Positions 38,431 through 51,935 of a stretch of 64,000 bases of DNA are shown piece after piece (the stretch's first letter is position 1; each line of letters begins with the position of its first letter). This stretch comes from Liolophura sinensis (taxonomy: Eukaryota; Mollusca; Polyplacophora; Chitonida; Chitonidae). The DNA lies in NCBI RefSeq assembly GCF_032854445.1, contig NW_027018016.1, positions 1-64,000 of the forward strand, written 5' to 3'. A program made the translations under genes and the position numbers. Below the pieces are notes generated by a model that did not search any database, was not told the origin of the DNA, and worked only from the letters and a program-made list of their open reading frames with translations.

Positions 38431-39062
38431 ACATAAAAAACACAAGATACTTGATACAGTCTGCTGTAAAAAGTACAACTGACCACAGACCCACATGAAT
38501 AAGGTGCCAAAAGATGCGGAATTTAGCCAGGTATCGGCAGCTGTTGACAAATTGCAAATTTCCCTGGTTTCCATGGAGTAAGAGCCGTTGCTGTGCACGT
38601 GATTATGGCATCAATGATCATTCAATTGTCGCTACAGCCAAAAGTATTGGTCGGAGAGCAACGCGGTTTGCACCATTCGATTTCTCGTCACAAAATACGT
38701 CGGATTAGCCTCTTACCAGCAGCACTGGAACAATTTTTCCAATTTTGCATTTTTGCCTGGTCTTTTTGTTAATTGAAATCGGCTACACTGTACTCTGTAC
38801 CATCGCGACTGGTCATTACTATATTCAACTTTTGACTATAAGTTATGTGCCCTTCGGTAGCCCAAAAGACCTGAAATCTTTGGGCTAAGCCCATTTAACT
38901 CACCCAGCAATTGCCTTACTTCTAAGTGCAAGACAATCTCAATATCTTTATCTACGTGTAGAAAAACCAGACCATTTGTACATGAATAACACAAGGTACT
39001 TCATACAGTCTGCTGTAAAAAGTACAACTGAACACTGACCCACTTCAGTAAGGTGCCAAAAG

Positions 39063-39829
39063 ATGCGGAATTGGGCCAGGCATCGGCAGCTGTTAAAAAG
39101 TTGCAAATTTCCCTGGTTTCCATGGAGTAAGAGCCGTTGCTGGGCACGTGATTATGACATCAATGATCATTCAATTGTCACTACAGCCAAAAGTTTTAGT
39201 CGGAGAGCAACGCGGATTGCACCATTCGATTTCTCGTCACAAAATACGTCGGATTAGCCTCTTACCAGCAGCAACTGGAACAGTTTTTCCACTTTTGCAT
39301 TTTTGCCTGGTCTTTTTGTTAATTGAAATCGGCTACACTGTACTATGTACCATCGCTACTGGTCATTACTATATTCAACTTCTGACTATAAGTTATGTGC
39401 CCTTCGGTAGCCCAGAAGACGTCAAATCTTTGGGCTAAGCCCATTTAACTCACCCAGCAATTGCCTTACTTCTAAGTCGAAGACAATCTCAATGTCTTTA
39501 TCTACGTGTAGAAAAACCAGACCATTTGTACATGAAAAACACAAAGTACTTGATACAGTCTGCTGTAAAAAGTACAACTGAGCACTGACCCACTTCAGTA
39601 AGGTGCCAAAAGATGCGGAATTGAGCCAGGCATCGGCAGCTGTTGACAAATTGCAAATTTCCCTGGTTTCCATGGAGTAAGAGCCGTTGCTGTGCACGTG
39701 ATTATGACATCAATGATCATTCAATTGTCGCTACAGCCAAAAGTATTGGTCGGAGAGCAACGCGGATTGCACCATTCCATTTCTCGTCACAAAATACGTC
39801 GGATTAGCCTCTTACTAGTAGCACTGGAA
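39063..39829 (+). repeat. Marker unit X, second copy
   Basis: Repeats the AAAAGTTTTAGTCGG, CAGCAACTGG (39,273) and GTACTATGTACC combination of 33,021-33,785. It is preceded by the TCAATATCTTTATC, ATGAATAACACAAGG and ACTTCATACAG unit, as at 32.9 kb. A private substitution is GTTAAAAAGTTGC near 39,098. Confidence 0.65.
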
Positions 39830-42215
39830 CAGTTTTTCCACTTTTGCATTTTTACATGGTCTTTTTGTTAATTGAAATCGGCTACACTGTACTCTGTACA
39901 ATCGCGACTGGTCATTACTATATTCAACTTTTGACTATAAGTTATGTGCCCTTCGGTAGCCCAGAAGACGTCAAATCTTTGGGCTAAGCCCATTTAACTC
40001 ACCCAGCAATTGCCTTACTTCTAAGTGCAAGACAATCTCAATGTCTTTATCTACGTGTAGAAAAACCACACCATTTGTACATGAAAAACACAAGGTACTT
40101 CATACAGTCTGCTGTAAAAAGTACAACTGAACACTGACCCACTTCAGTAAGGTGCCAAAAGATTCGGAATTGAGCCAGGCATCGGCAGCTGTTGAAAAAT
40201 TGCAAATTTCCCTGGTTTCCATGGATCAAGAGCCGTTGCTGTGCACGTGATTTTGGCATCAATGATCATTCATTTGTCGCTACAGCCAAAAGTATTGGTC
40301 GGAGAGCAACGCAGATTGCACCATTCCATTTCTCGTCACAAAATACGTCGGATTAGCCTCTTACTAGTAGCACTGGAACAGTTTTTCCACTTTTGCATTT
40401 TTACCTGGTCTTTTTGTTAATTGAAACCGGCTACACTGTACTCTGTACAATCGCTATTGGTCATTACTATATTCAACTTCTGACTATAAGTTATGTGCCC
40501 TTCGGTAGCCCAGAAGACCTGAAATCTTTGGGCCCAGCCCATTTAACTCACCCAGCAATTGCCTTACTTCTATGTGCAAGACAATCTCAATGTCTTTATC
40601 TACGTGTAGAAAAACCACACCATTTGTACATGAAAAACACAAGGTACTTGATACAGTCTGCTGTAAAAAGTACAACTGAACACTGACCCACTTCAGTAAA
40701 GTGCCAAAAGATGCGGAATTGAGCCAGGCATCGGCAGCTGTTGAAAAATTGCAAATTTCCCTGGTTTCCATGGAGTAAGAGCCGTTGCTGGGCACGTGAT
40801 TATGACATAAATGATCATTCAATTGTCACTACAGCCAAAAGTATTGGTTGGAGAGCAACGCGGTTTGCACCATTCGATTTGTCGTCACAAAATACGTCGG
40901 ATTAGCCTCTTACCAGCAGCACTGGAACAGTTTTTCCACTTTTGCATTTTTGCTTGGTCTTTTAGTTAATTGAAATCGGCTACACTGTACTCTGTACAAT
41001 CGCGACTGGTCATTACTATATTCAACTTTTGACTATAAGTTATGTGCCCTTCGGTAGCCCAGAAGACGTCAAATCTTTGGGCTAAGCCCATTTAACTCAC
41101 CCAGCAATTGTCTTACTTCTAAATCCAAGACAATCTCAATGTCTTTATCTACGTGTAGAAAAACCAGATTATTTGTACATTAAAAACACAAGGTACTTGA
41201 TACAGTCTGCTGTAAAAAGTACAACTAAACACTGACCCACATTTATAAGGTGCCAAAAGATGCGGAATTGGGCCAGGCATCGGCAGCTGTTAAAAAATTG
41301 CAAATATCCCTGGTTTCCATGGAGTAAGAGCCGTTGCTACGCACGTGATTATGACATAAATGATCATTCAATTGTCGCTACAGCCAAAAGTATTGGTCGG
41401 AGAGCAACGCGGTTTGCACCATTCGATTTCTCGTCACAAAATACGTCGGATTAGCCTCTTACCAGCAGCACTGGAACAGTTTTTCCACTTTTGCATTTTT
41501 GCTTGGTCTTTTAGTTAATTGAAATCGGCTACACTGTACTCTGTACAATCGCGACTGGTCATTACTATATTCAACTTTTGACTATAAGTTATGTGCCCTT
41601 CGGTAGCCCAGAAGACCTGAAATCTTTGGGCTAAGCCCATTTAACTCACCCAGCAATTGCCTTACTTCTAAGTGCAAGACAATCTCAATGTCTTTACCTA
41701 CGTGTAGAAAAACCACACCATTTGTACGTGAAAAACACAAGGTACTTGATACAGTCTGCTGTAAAAAGTACAACTGAACACTGACCTACTTCAGTAAGGT
41801 GCCAAAAGATTCGGAATTGAGCCAGGCATCGGCAGCTGTTGACAAATTGCAAATTTCCCTGGTTTCCATGGAGTAAGAGCCGTTGCTGGGCACGTGATTA
41901 TGACATAAATGATCATTCAATTGTCACTACAGCCAAAAGTATTGGTCGGAGAGCAACGCGGTTTGCACCATTCGATTTCTCGTCACAAAATACGTCGGAT
42001 TAGCCTCTTACTAGTAGCACTGGAACAGTTTTTCCAGTTTTGCATTTTTGCCTGGTCTTTTTGTTAATTGAAACCGGCTACACTGTACTCTGTACAATCG
42101 CGACTGGTCATTACTATATTCAACTTTTGACTATAAGTTATGTGCCCTTCGGTAGCCCAGAAGACGTCAAATCTTTGGGCTAAGCCCATTTAACTCACCC
42201 AGCAATTGTCTTACT
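39830..42215 (+). repeat. Recurrent block P, copy 4, partial
   Basis: Follows copy 1 at a constant offset of 34,037 from the TTTTTACATGG unit through the CTTTACCTACG unit. At its left edge the CAGCAACTGAAACAG marker is replaced by an ACTAGTAGCACTGGAACAG unit. At its right edge it leaves the block by about 42,215 (TCTAAGTCCAAG instead of the AAATCCAAG type). It carries CCATGGATCAAGAG at about 40,220 where the other copies have GGATTAAGAG. Confidence 0.68.
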
Positions 42216-44005
42216 TCTAAGTCCAAGACAATCTCAATGTCTTTATCTACGTGTAGAAAAACCACACCATTTGTACATAAAAAACACAAGATACTTGATA
42301 CAGTCTGCTGTAAAAAGTACAACTGACCACAGACCCACATGAATAAGGTGCCAAAAGATGCGGAATTGAGCCAGGTATCGGCAGCTGTTGAAAAATTGCA
42401 AATTTCCCTGGTTTCCATGGAGTAAGAGCCGTTGCTGGGCACGTGATTATGACATAAATGATCATTCAATTGTCACTACAGGCAAAAGTTTTGGTCGGAG
42501 AGCAACGCGGTTTGCACCATTCGATTTGTCATCACCAAAATACGTCGGATTAGCCTCTTACCAACAGCACTGGAACAATTTTTCCAATTTTGCATTTTTG
42601 CCTGGTCTTTTTGTTAATTAAAATCGGCTACACTGTACTATGTACCATCGCTACTGGTCATTACTATATTCAACTTCTGACTATAAGTTATGTGCCCTTC
42701 GGTAGCCCAGAAGACGTCAAATCTTTGGGCTAAGCCCATTTAACTCACCCAGCAATTGCTTTACTTCTAAGTCGAAGACAATCTCAATGTCTTTATCTAC
42801 GTGTAGAAAAACCAGACCATTTGTACATGAAAAACACAAAGTACTTGATACAGTCTGCTGTAAAAAGTACAACTGAACACTGACCCACTTCAGTAAGGTG
42901 CCAAAAGATGCGGAATTGAGCCAGGCATCGGCAGCTGTTGACAAATTGCAAATTTCCCTGGTTTCCATGGAGTAAGAGCCGTTGCTGTGCACGTGATTAT
43001 GGCATCAATGATCATTCAATTGTCGCTACAGCCAAAAGTATTGGTCGGAGAGCAACGCGGATTGCACCATTCCATTTCTCGTCACAAAATACGTCGGATT
43101 AGCCTCTTACTAGTAGCACTGGAAGAGTTTTTCCACTTTTGCATTTTTGCCTGGTCTTTTTGTTAATTGAAACCGGCTACACTGTACTCTGTACAATCGC
43201 GACTGGTCATTACTATATTCAACTTTTGACTATAAGTTATGTGCCCTTCGGTAGCCCAGAAGACCTGAAATCTTTGGGCCCAGCCCATTTAACTCACCCA
43301 GCAATTGCCTTACTTCTAAGTGCAAGACAATCTTAATGTCTTTATCTACGTGTAGAAAAACCACACCATTTGTACGTGAAAAACACAAGGTACTTGATAC
43401 AGTCTGCTGTAAAAAGTACAACTGAACACTGACCCACTTCAGTAAGGTGCCAAAAGATGCGGAATTGAGCCAGGCATCGGCAGCTGTTGAAAAATTGCAA
43501 ATTTCCCTGGTTTCCATGGAGTAAGAGCCGTTGCTACGCACGTGATTATGACATAAATGATCATTCAATTGTCGCTACAGCCAAAAGTATTGGTCGGAGA
43601 GCAACGCGGTTTGCACCATTCCATTTCTCGTCACAAAATACGTCGGATTAGCCTCTTACCAGCAGCACTGGAACAGTTTTTCCACTTTTGCATTTTTGCC
43701 TGGTCTTTTTGTTAATTGAAATCGGCTACACTGTACTCTGTACAATCGCGACTGGTCATTACTATATTCAGCTTTTGACTATAAGTTATGTGCCCTTCGG
43801 TAGCCCAAAAGACCTGAAATCTTTGGGCTAAGCCCATTTAACTCACCCAGCAATTGCCTTACTTCTAAGTGCAAGACAATCTCAATGTCTTTATCTACGT
43901 GTAGAAAAACCACACCATTTGTACATGAATAACACAAGGTACTTCATACAGTCTGCTGTAAAAAGTACAACTGAACACTGACCCACTTCAGTAAGGTGCC
44001 AAAAG

Positions 44006-45269
44006 ATGCGGAATTGGGCCAGGCATCGACAGCTGTTAAAATATTGCAAATTTCCCTGGTTTCCATGGAGTAAGAGCCGTTGCTGGGCACGTGATTATGA
44101 CATAAATGATCATTCAATTGTCACTACAGCCAAAAGTATTGGTCAGAGAGCAACGCGGATTGCACCATTCGATTTCTCGTCACAAAATACGTCGGATTAG
44201 CCTCTTACCAGCAGCAACTGGAACAGTTTTTCCACTTTTGCATTTTTACCTGGTCTTTTTGTTAATTGAAATCGGCTACACTGTACTCTGTACAATCGCG
44301 ACTGGACATTACTATATTCAACTTTTGACTATAAGTTATGTGCCCTTCGGTAGCCCAGAAGACGTCAAATCTTTGGGCTAAGCCCATTTAACTCACCCAG
44401 CAATTGCCTTACTTCTAAGTCGAAGACAATCTCAATGTCTTTATCTACGTGTAGAAAAACCACACCATTTGTACATAAAAAACACAAGATACTTGATACA
44501 GTCTGCTGTAAAAAGTACAACTGACCACAGACCCACATTTAGAAGGTGCCAAAAGATGCGGAATTGAGCCAGGTATCGGCAGCTGTTAAAAAATTGCAAA
44601 TTTCCCTGGTTTCCATGGAGTAAGAGCCGTTGCTGGGCACGTGATTATGACATAAATGATCATTCAATTGTCAGTACAGCCAAAAGTATTGGTCAGAGAG
44701 CAACGCGGTTTGCACCATTCGATTTGTCATCACAAAATACGTCGGATTAGCCTCTTACCAGCAGCACTGGAACAATTTTTCCAATTTTGCATTTTTGCCT
44801 GGTCTTTTTGTTAATTGAAATCGGCTACACTGTACTATGTACCATCGCTACTGGTCATTACTATATTCAACTTCTGACAATAAGTTATGTGCCCTTCGGT
44901 AGCCCAGAAGACGTCAAATCTTTGGGCTAAGCCCATTTAACTCACTCAGCAATTGCCTTACTTCTAAGTCGAAGACAATCTCAATGTCTTTATCTACGTG
45001 TAGAAAAACCACACCATTTGTACATGAAAAACACAAGGTACTTGATACAGTCTGCTGTAAAAAGTACAACTAAACACTGACCCACTTCAGTAACGTCCCA
45101 AAAGATGCGGAATTGAGCCAGGCATCGGCAGCTGTTGACAAATTGCAAATTTCCCTGGTTTCCATGGAGTAAGAGCCGTTGCTGTGCACGTGATTATGGC
45201 ATCAATGATCATTCAATTGTCGCTACAGCCAAAAGTATTGGTCGGAGAGCAACGCGGATTGCACCATTC
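44006..45269 (+). repeat. Marker unit X, third copy, diverged
   Basis: Carries CAGCAACTGG at 44,216 and lies just after an ATGAATAACACAAGG, ACTTCATACAG unit, but has GTATTGGTCAGAG where the other two have GTTTTAGTCGG. It is followed by a unit with CATTTAGAAGG and GGTCAGAGAGC, which matches 3.3-3.9 kb and 19.2-19.8 kb. It leads into block P copy 5. A related CAGCAACTGG unit occurs 9 monomers on, at about 49,157. Confidence 0.6.
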
Positions 45270-48200
45270 GATTTCTCGTCACAAAATACGTCGGATTAGC
45301 CTCTTACCAGCAGCACTGGAACAGTTTTTCCACTTTTGCATTTTTGCTTGGTCTTTTAGTTAATTGAAATCGGCTACACTGTACTCTGTACAATCGCGAC
45401 TGGTCATTACTATATTCAACTTTTGACTACAAGTTATGTGCCCTTCGGTAGCCCAGAAGACCTGAAATCTTTGGGCTAAGCCCATTTAACTCACCCAGCA
45501 ATTGCCTTACTTCTAAGTGCAAGACAATCTCAATGTCTTTATCTACGTGTAGAAAAACCACACCATTTGTACGTGAAAAACACAAGGTACTTGATACAGT
45601 CTGCTGTAAAAAGTACAACTGAACACTGACCTACTTCAGTAAGGTGCCAAAAGATTCGGAATTGAGCCAGGCATCGGCAGCTGTTGAAAAATTGCAAATT
45701 TCCCTGGTTTCCATGGAGTAAGAGCCGTTGCTGGGCACGTGATTATGACATAAATGATCATTCAATTGTCACTACAGCCAAAAGTATTAGTCGGAGAGCA
45801 ACGCGGATTGCACCATTCGATTTCTCGTCACAAAATACGTCGGATTAGCCTCTTACCAGCAGCAACTGAAACAGTTTTTCCAGTTTTGCATTTTTACATG
45901 GTCTTTTTGTTAATTGAAATCGGCTACACTGTACTCTGTACAATCGCGATTGGTCATTACTATATTCAACTTTTGACTATAAGTTATGTGCCCTTCGGTA
46001 GCCCAGAAGACGTCAAATCTTTGGGCTAAGCCCATTTAACTCACCCAGCAATTGCCTTACTTCTAATTCGAAGACAATCTCAATGTCTTTATCTACGTGT
46101 AGAAAAACCACACCATTTGTACATGAAAAACACAAGGTACTTCATACAGTCTGCTGTAAAAAGTACAACTGAACACTGACCCACTTCAGTAAGGTGCCAA
46201 AAGATTCGGAATTGAGCCAGGCATCGGCAGCTGTTGAAAAATTGCAAATTCCTGGTTTCCATGGATTAAGAGCCGTTGCTGTGCACGTGATTTTGGCATC
46301 AATGATCATTCATTTGTCGCTACAGCCAAAAGTATTGGTCGGAGAGCAACGCAGATTGCACCATTCCATTTCTCGTCACAAAATACGTCGGATTAGCCTC
46401 TTACTAGTAGCAGTGGAAGAGTTTTTCCACTTTTGCATTTTCGCCTGGTCTTTTTGTTAATTGAAACCGGCTACACTGTACTCTGTACAATCGCTATTGG
46501 TCATTACTATATTCAACTTTTGACTATAAGTTATGTGCCCTTCGGTAGCCCAGAAGACCTGAAATCTTTGGGCTAAGCCCATTTAACTCACCCAGCAATT
46601 GCCTTACTTCTATGTGCAAGACAATCTCAATGTCTTTATCTACGTGTAGAAAAACCACACCATTTGTACATGAAAAACACAAGGTACTTGATACAGTCTG
46701 CTGTAAAAAGTACAACTGAACACTGACCCACTTCAGTAAAGTGCCAAAAGATGCGGAATTGAGCCAGGCATCGGCAGCTGTTGAAAAATTGCAAATTTCC
46801 CTGGTTTCCATGGAGTAAGAGCCGTTGCTGGGCACGTGATTATGACATAAATGATCATTCAATTGTCACTACAGCCAAAAGTATTGGTTGGAGAGCAACG
46901 CGGTTTGCACCATTCGATTTGTCGTCACAAAATACGTCGGATTAGCCTCTTACCAGCAGCACTGGAACAGTTTTTCCACTTTTGCATTTTTGCTTGGTCT
47001 TTTAGTTAATTGAAATCGGCTACACTGTACTCTGTACAATCGCGACTGGTCATTACTATATTCAACTTTTGACTATAAGTTATGTGCCCTTCGGTAGCCC
47101 AGAAGACGTCAAATCTTTGAGCTAAGCCCATTTAACTCACCCAGCAATTGTCTTACTTCTAAATCCAAGACAATCTCAATGTCTTTATCTACGTGTAGAA
47201 AAACCAGATTATTTGTACATTAAAAACACAAGGTACTTGATACAGTCTGCTGTAAAAAGTACAACTAAACACTGACCCACATTTATAAGGTGCCAAAAGA
47301 TGCGGAATTGGGCCAGGCATCGGCAGCTGTTAAAAAATTGCAAATATCCCTGGTTTCCATGGAGTAAGAGCCGTTGCTACGCACGTGATTATGACATAAA
47401 TGATCATTCAATTGTCGCTACAGCCAAAAGTATTGGTCGGAGAGCAACGCGGTTTGCACCATTCGATTTCTCGTCACAAAATACGTCGGATTAGCCTCTT
47501 ACCAGCAGCACTGGAACAGTTTTTCCACTTTTGCATTTTTGCTTGGTCTTTTAGTTAATTGAAATCGGCTACACTGTACTCTGTACAATCGCGACTGGTC
47601 ATTACTATATTCAACTTTTGACTATAAGTTATGTGCCCTTCGGTAGCCCAGAAGACCTGAAATCTTTGGGCTAAGCCCATTTAACTCACCCAGCAATTGC
47701 CTTACTTCTAAGTGCAAGACAATCTCAATGTCTTTACCTACGTGTAGAAAAACCACACCATTTGTACGTGAAAAACACAAGGTACTTGATACAGTCTGCT
47801 GTAAAAAGTACAACTGAACACTGACCTACTTCAGTAAGGTGCCAAAAGATTCGGAATTGAGCCAGGCATCGGCAGCTGTTGACAAATTGCAAATTTCCCT
47901 GGTTTCCATGGAGTAAGAGCCGTTGCTGGGCACGTGATTATGACATAAATGATCATTCAATTGTAACTACAGCCAAAAGTATTGGTCGGAGAGCAACGCG
48001 GTTTGCACCATTCGATTTCTCGTCACAAAATACGTCGGATTAGCCTCTTACTAGTAGCACTGGAACAGTTTTTCCAGTTTTGCATTTTTGCCTGGTCTTT
48101 TTGTTAATTGAAACCGGCTACACTGTACTCTGTACAATCGCGACTGGTCATTACTATATTCAACTTTTGACTATAAGTTATGTGCCCTTCGGTAGCCCAG

Positions 48201-48980
48201 AAGACGTCAAATCTTTGGGCTAAGCCCATTTAACTCACCCAGCAATTGTCTTACTTCTAAATCCAAGACAATCTCAATGTCTTTATCTACGTGTAGAAAA
48301 ACCAGATTATTTGTACATTAAAAACACAAGGTACTTGATACAGTCTGCTGTAAAAAGTACAACTAAACACTGACCCACATTTATAAGGTGCCAAAAGATG
48401 CGGAATTGGGCCAGGCATCGGCAGCTGTTAAAAAATTGCAAATATCCCTGGTTTCCATGGAGTAAGAGCCGTTGCTACGCACGTAATTATGACATAAATG
48501 ATCATTCAATTGCCGCTACAGCCAAAAGTATTGGTCGGAGAGCAACGCGGTTTGCACCATTCCATTTCTCGTCACAAAATACGTCGGATTAGCCTCTTAC
48601 CAGCAGCACTGGAACAGTTTTTCCACTTTTGCATTTTTGCCTGGTCTTTTTGTTAATTGAAATCGGCTACACTGTACTCTGTACAATCGCGACTGGTCAT
48701 TACTATATTCAAATTTTGACTATAAGTTATGTGCCCTTCGGTAGCCCAAAAGACCTGAAATCTTTGGGCTAAGCCCATTTAACTCACCCAGCAATTGCCT
48801 TACTTCTAAGTGCAAGACAATCTCAATGTCTTTATCTACGTGTAGAAAAACCACACCAATTGTACATGAATACCACAAGGTACTTGATACAGTCTGTTGT
48901 AAAAAGTACAACTGAACACTGACCCACTTCAGTAAGGTGCCAAAAGATGCGGAATTGAGCCAGGCATCGGCAGCTGTTAA
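45270..48980 (+). repeat. Recurrent block P, copy 5
   Basis: Follows copy 1 at an offset of 40,079, changing to exactly 40,077 (73 monomers) after a two-base loss at about 46,249 (AAATTCCTGG). Small private changes include CTAATTCGAAG near 46,065, ATCTTTGAGC near 47,116, GTAACTAC near 47,963 and ACACCAATTG near 48,853. Unlike copy 3 it has only one copy of the internal monomer pair. Confidence 0.75.
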
Positions 48981-49599
48981 AAAATTGCAAATTTCCCTGG
49001 TTTCCATGGAGTTAGAGCCGTTGCTGGGCACGTGATTATGACATAAATGATCATTCAATTGTCACTACAGCCAAAGGTATTGGTCGGAGAGCAACGCGGA
49101 TTGCACCATTCGATTTTTCGTCACAAAATACGTCGGATTAGCCTCTTACCAGCAGCAACTGGAACAGTTTTTCCACTTTTGCATTTTTACCTGGTCTTTT
49201 TGTTAATTGAAATCGGCTACACTGTACTCTGTACAATCGCGACTGGTCATTACTATATTCAACTTTTGACTATAAGTTATGTGCCCTTCGGTAGCCCAGA
49301 AGACGTCAAATCTTTGGGCTAAGCCCATTTAACTCACCCAGCAATTGTCTTACTTCTAAGTGCAAGACAATCTCAATGTCTTTATCTACGTGTAGAAAAA
49401 CCACACCATTTGTACATAAAAAAACACAAGATACTTGATACAGTCTGCTGTAAAAAGTACAACTGACCACAGACCCACATGAATAAGGTGCCAAAAGATG
49501 CGGAATTGAGCCAGGTATCGGCAGCTGTTAAAAAATTGCAAATATCCCTGGTTTCCATGGAGTAAGAGCCGTTGCTGTGCACGTGATTATGACATAAAT

Positions 49600-51140
49600 G
49601 ATCATTCAATTGTCACTACAGGCAAAGGTATTGGTCGGAGAGCAACGCGGTTTGCACCATTCGATTTGTCATCACAAAATACGTCGGATTAGCCTCTTAC
49701 CAGCAGCACTGGAACAATTTTTCCAATTTTGCCTTTTTGCCTGGTCTTTTTGTTAATTGAAATCGGCTACACTGTACTATGTACCATCGCGACTGGTCAT
49801 TACTATATTCAACTTTTGACTATAAGTTATGTGCCCTTCGCTAGCCCAGAAGACGTCAAATCTTTGGGCTAAGCCCATTTAACTCACCCAGCAATTGCCT
49901 TACTTCTAAGTCGAAGACAATCTCAATGTCTTTATCTACGTGTAGAAAAACCACACCATTTGCACATGAAAAACACAAGGTACTTGATACAGTCTGCTGT
50001 AAAAAGTACAACTGAACACTGACCCACTTCAGTAACGTGCCAAAAGATGCGGAATTGAGCCAGGCATCGGTAGCTGTTGACAAATTGCAAATTTCCCTGG
50101 TTTCCATGGAGTAAGAGCCGTTGCTGTGCACGTGATTATGGCATCAATGATCATTCAATTGTCGCTACAGCCAAAAGTATTGGTCGGAGAGCAACGCGGA
50201 TTGCACCATTCCATTTCTCGTCACAAAATACGTCGGATTAGCCTCTTACTAGTAGCACTGGAAGAGTTTTTCCACTTTTGCATTTTTGCTGGTCTTTTTG
50301 TTAATTGAAACCGGCTACACTGTACTATGTACAATCGCTATTGGTCATTACTATATTCAACTTTTGACTATAAGTTATGTGCCCTTCGGTAGCCCAGAAG
50401 ACCTGAAATCTTTGGGCCAAGCCCATTTAACTCACCCAGCAATTGCCTTACTTCTAAGTGCAAGATAATCTCAATGTCTTTATCTACGTGTAGAAAAACC
50501 ACACCATTTGTACGTGAAAAACACAAGGTACTTGATACAGTCTGCTGTAAAAAGTACAACTGAACATTGACCCACTTCAGTAAGGTGCCAAAAGATGCGG
50601 AATTGAGCCAGGCATCGGCAGCTGTTGAAAAATTGCAAATTTCCCTGGTTTCCATAAAGTAAGAGCCGTTGCTGGGCACGTGATTATGACATCAATGATC
50701 ATTCAATTGTCACTACAGGCAAAAGTATTGGTCGGAGAGCAACGCGGTTTGCACCATTCGATTTGTCGTCACAAAATACGTCGGATTAGCCTCTTACCAG
50801 CAGCACTGGAACAATTTTGCCAATTTTGCATTTTTGCCTGGTCTTTTTGTTAATTGAAATCGGCTACACTGTACTCTGTACCATCGCGACTGGTCATTAC
50901 TATATTCAACTTTTGACTATAAGTTATGCGCCCTTCGGTAGCCCAGAAGACCTGAAATCTTTGGGCTAAGCCCATTTAACTCACCCAGCAATTGCCTTAC
51001 TTCTATGTGCAAGACAATCTCAATGTCTTTATCTACGTGTAGAAAAACCACACCATTTGTACATAAAAAACACAAGATACTTGATACAGTCTGCTGTAAA
51101 AAGTACAACTGATCACAGACCCACATGAATAAGGTGCCAA
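49600..51140 (+). repeat. Segment matching the window start at 90 monomers distance
   Basis: Variants follow those of about 0.19-1.73 kb at an offset of 49,412-49,413. The offset holds across three successive units, including the GGGCCAAGCCC unit (about 50,416) and the GTTATGCGCCC unit (about 50,927). Differences include TTCGCTAGCCC near 49,840, AAGATAATCTC near 50,464, CCATAAAGTAAG near 50,653 and a missing C in TTTGCTGG at 50,288. The match fades after about 51,140. Confidence 0.6.
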
Positions 51141-51935
51141 AAGATGCGGAATTGAGCCAGGTATCGGCAGCTGTTAAAAAAATTGCAAATTTCCCTGGTT
51201 TCCATGGAGTAAGAGCCGTTGCTGGGCACGTGATTATGACATAAATGATCATTCAATTGTCACTACAGCCAAAAGTATTGGTCGGAGAGCAACGCGGTTT
51301 GCACCATTCGATTTGTCATCACAAAATACGTCGGATTAGCCTCTTACCAGCAGCACTGGAACAATTTTTCCAATTTTGCATTTTTGCCTGGTCTTTTTGT
51401 TAATTGAAATCGGCTACACTGTACTCTGTACCATCGCGACTGGTCATTACTATATTCAACTTTTGACTATAAGTTATGCGCCCTTCGGTAGCCCAGAAGA
51501 CCTGAAATCTTTGGGCTAAGCCCATTTAACTCACCCAGCAATTGCCTTACTTCTATGTGCAAGACAATCTCAATGTCTTTATCTACGTGTAGAAAAACCA
51601 CACCATTTGTACATGGAAAACACAAGGTACTTGATACAGTCTGCTGTAAAAAGTACAACTGAACACTGACCCACTTCAGTAAGGTGCCAAAAGATGCCGA
51701 ATTGAGCCAGGTATCGGCAGCTGTTGAAAAATTGCAAATTTCCCTGGTTTCCATGGAGTAAGAGCCGTTGCTACGCACGTGATTATGACATAAATGATCA
51801 TTCAATTGTCACTACAGCCAAAAGTATTGGTCGGAGAGCAACGCGGTTTGCACCATTCGATTTCTCGTCACAAAATACGTCGGATTAACCTCTTACCAGC
51901 AGCACTGGAACAGTTTTTCCACTTTTGCATTTTTA

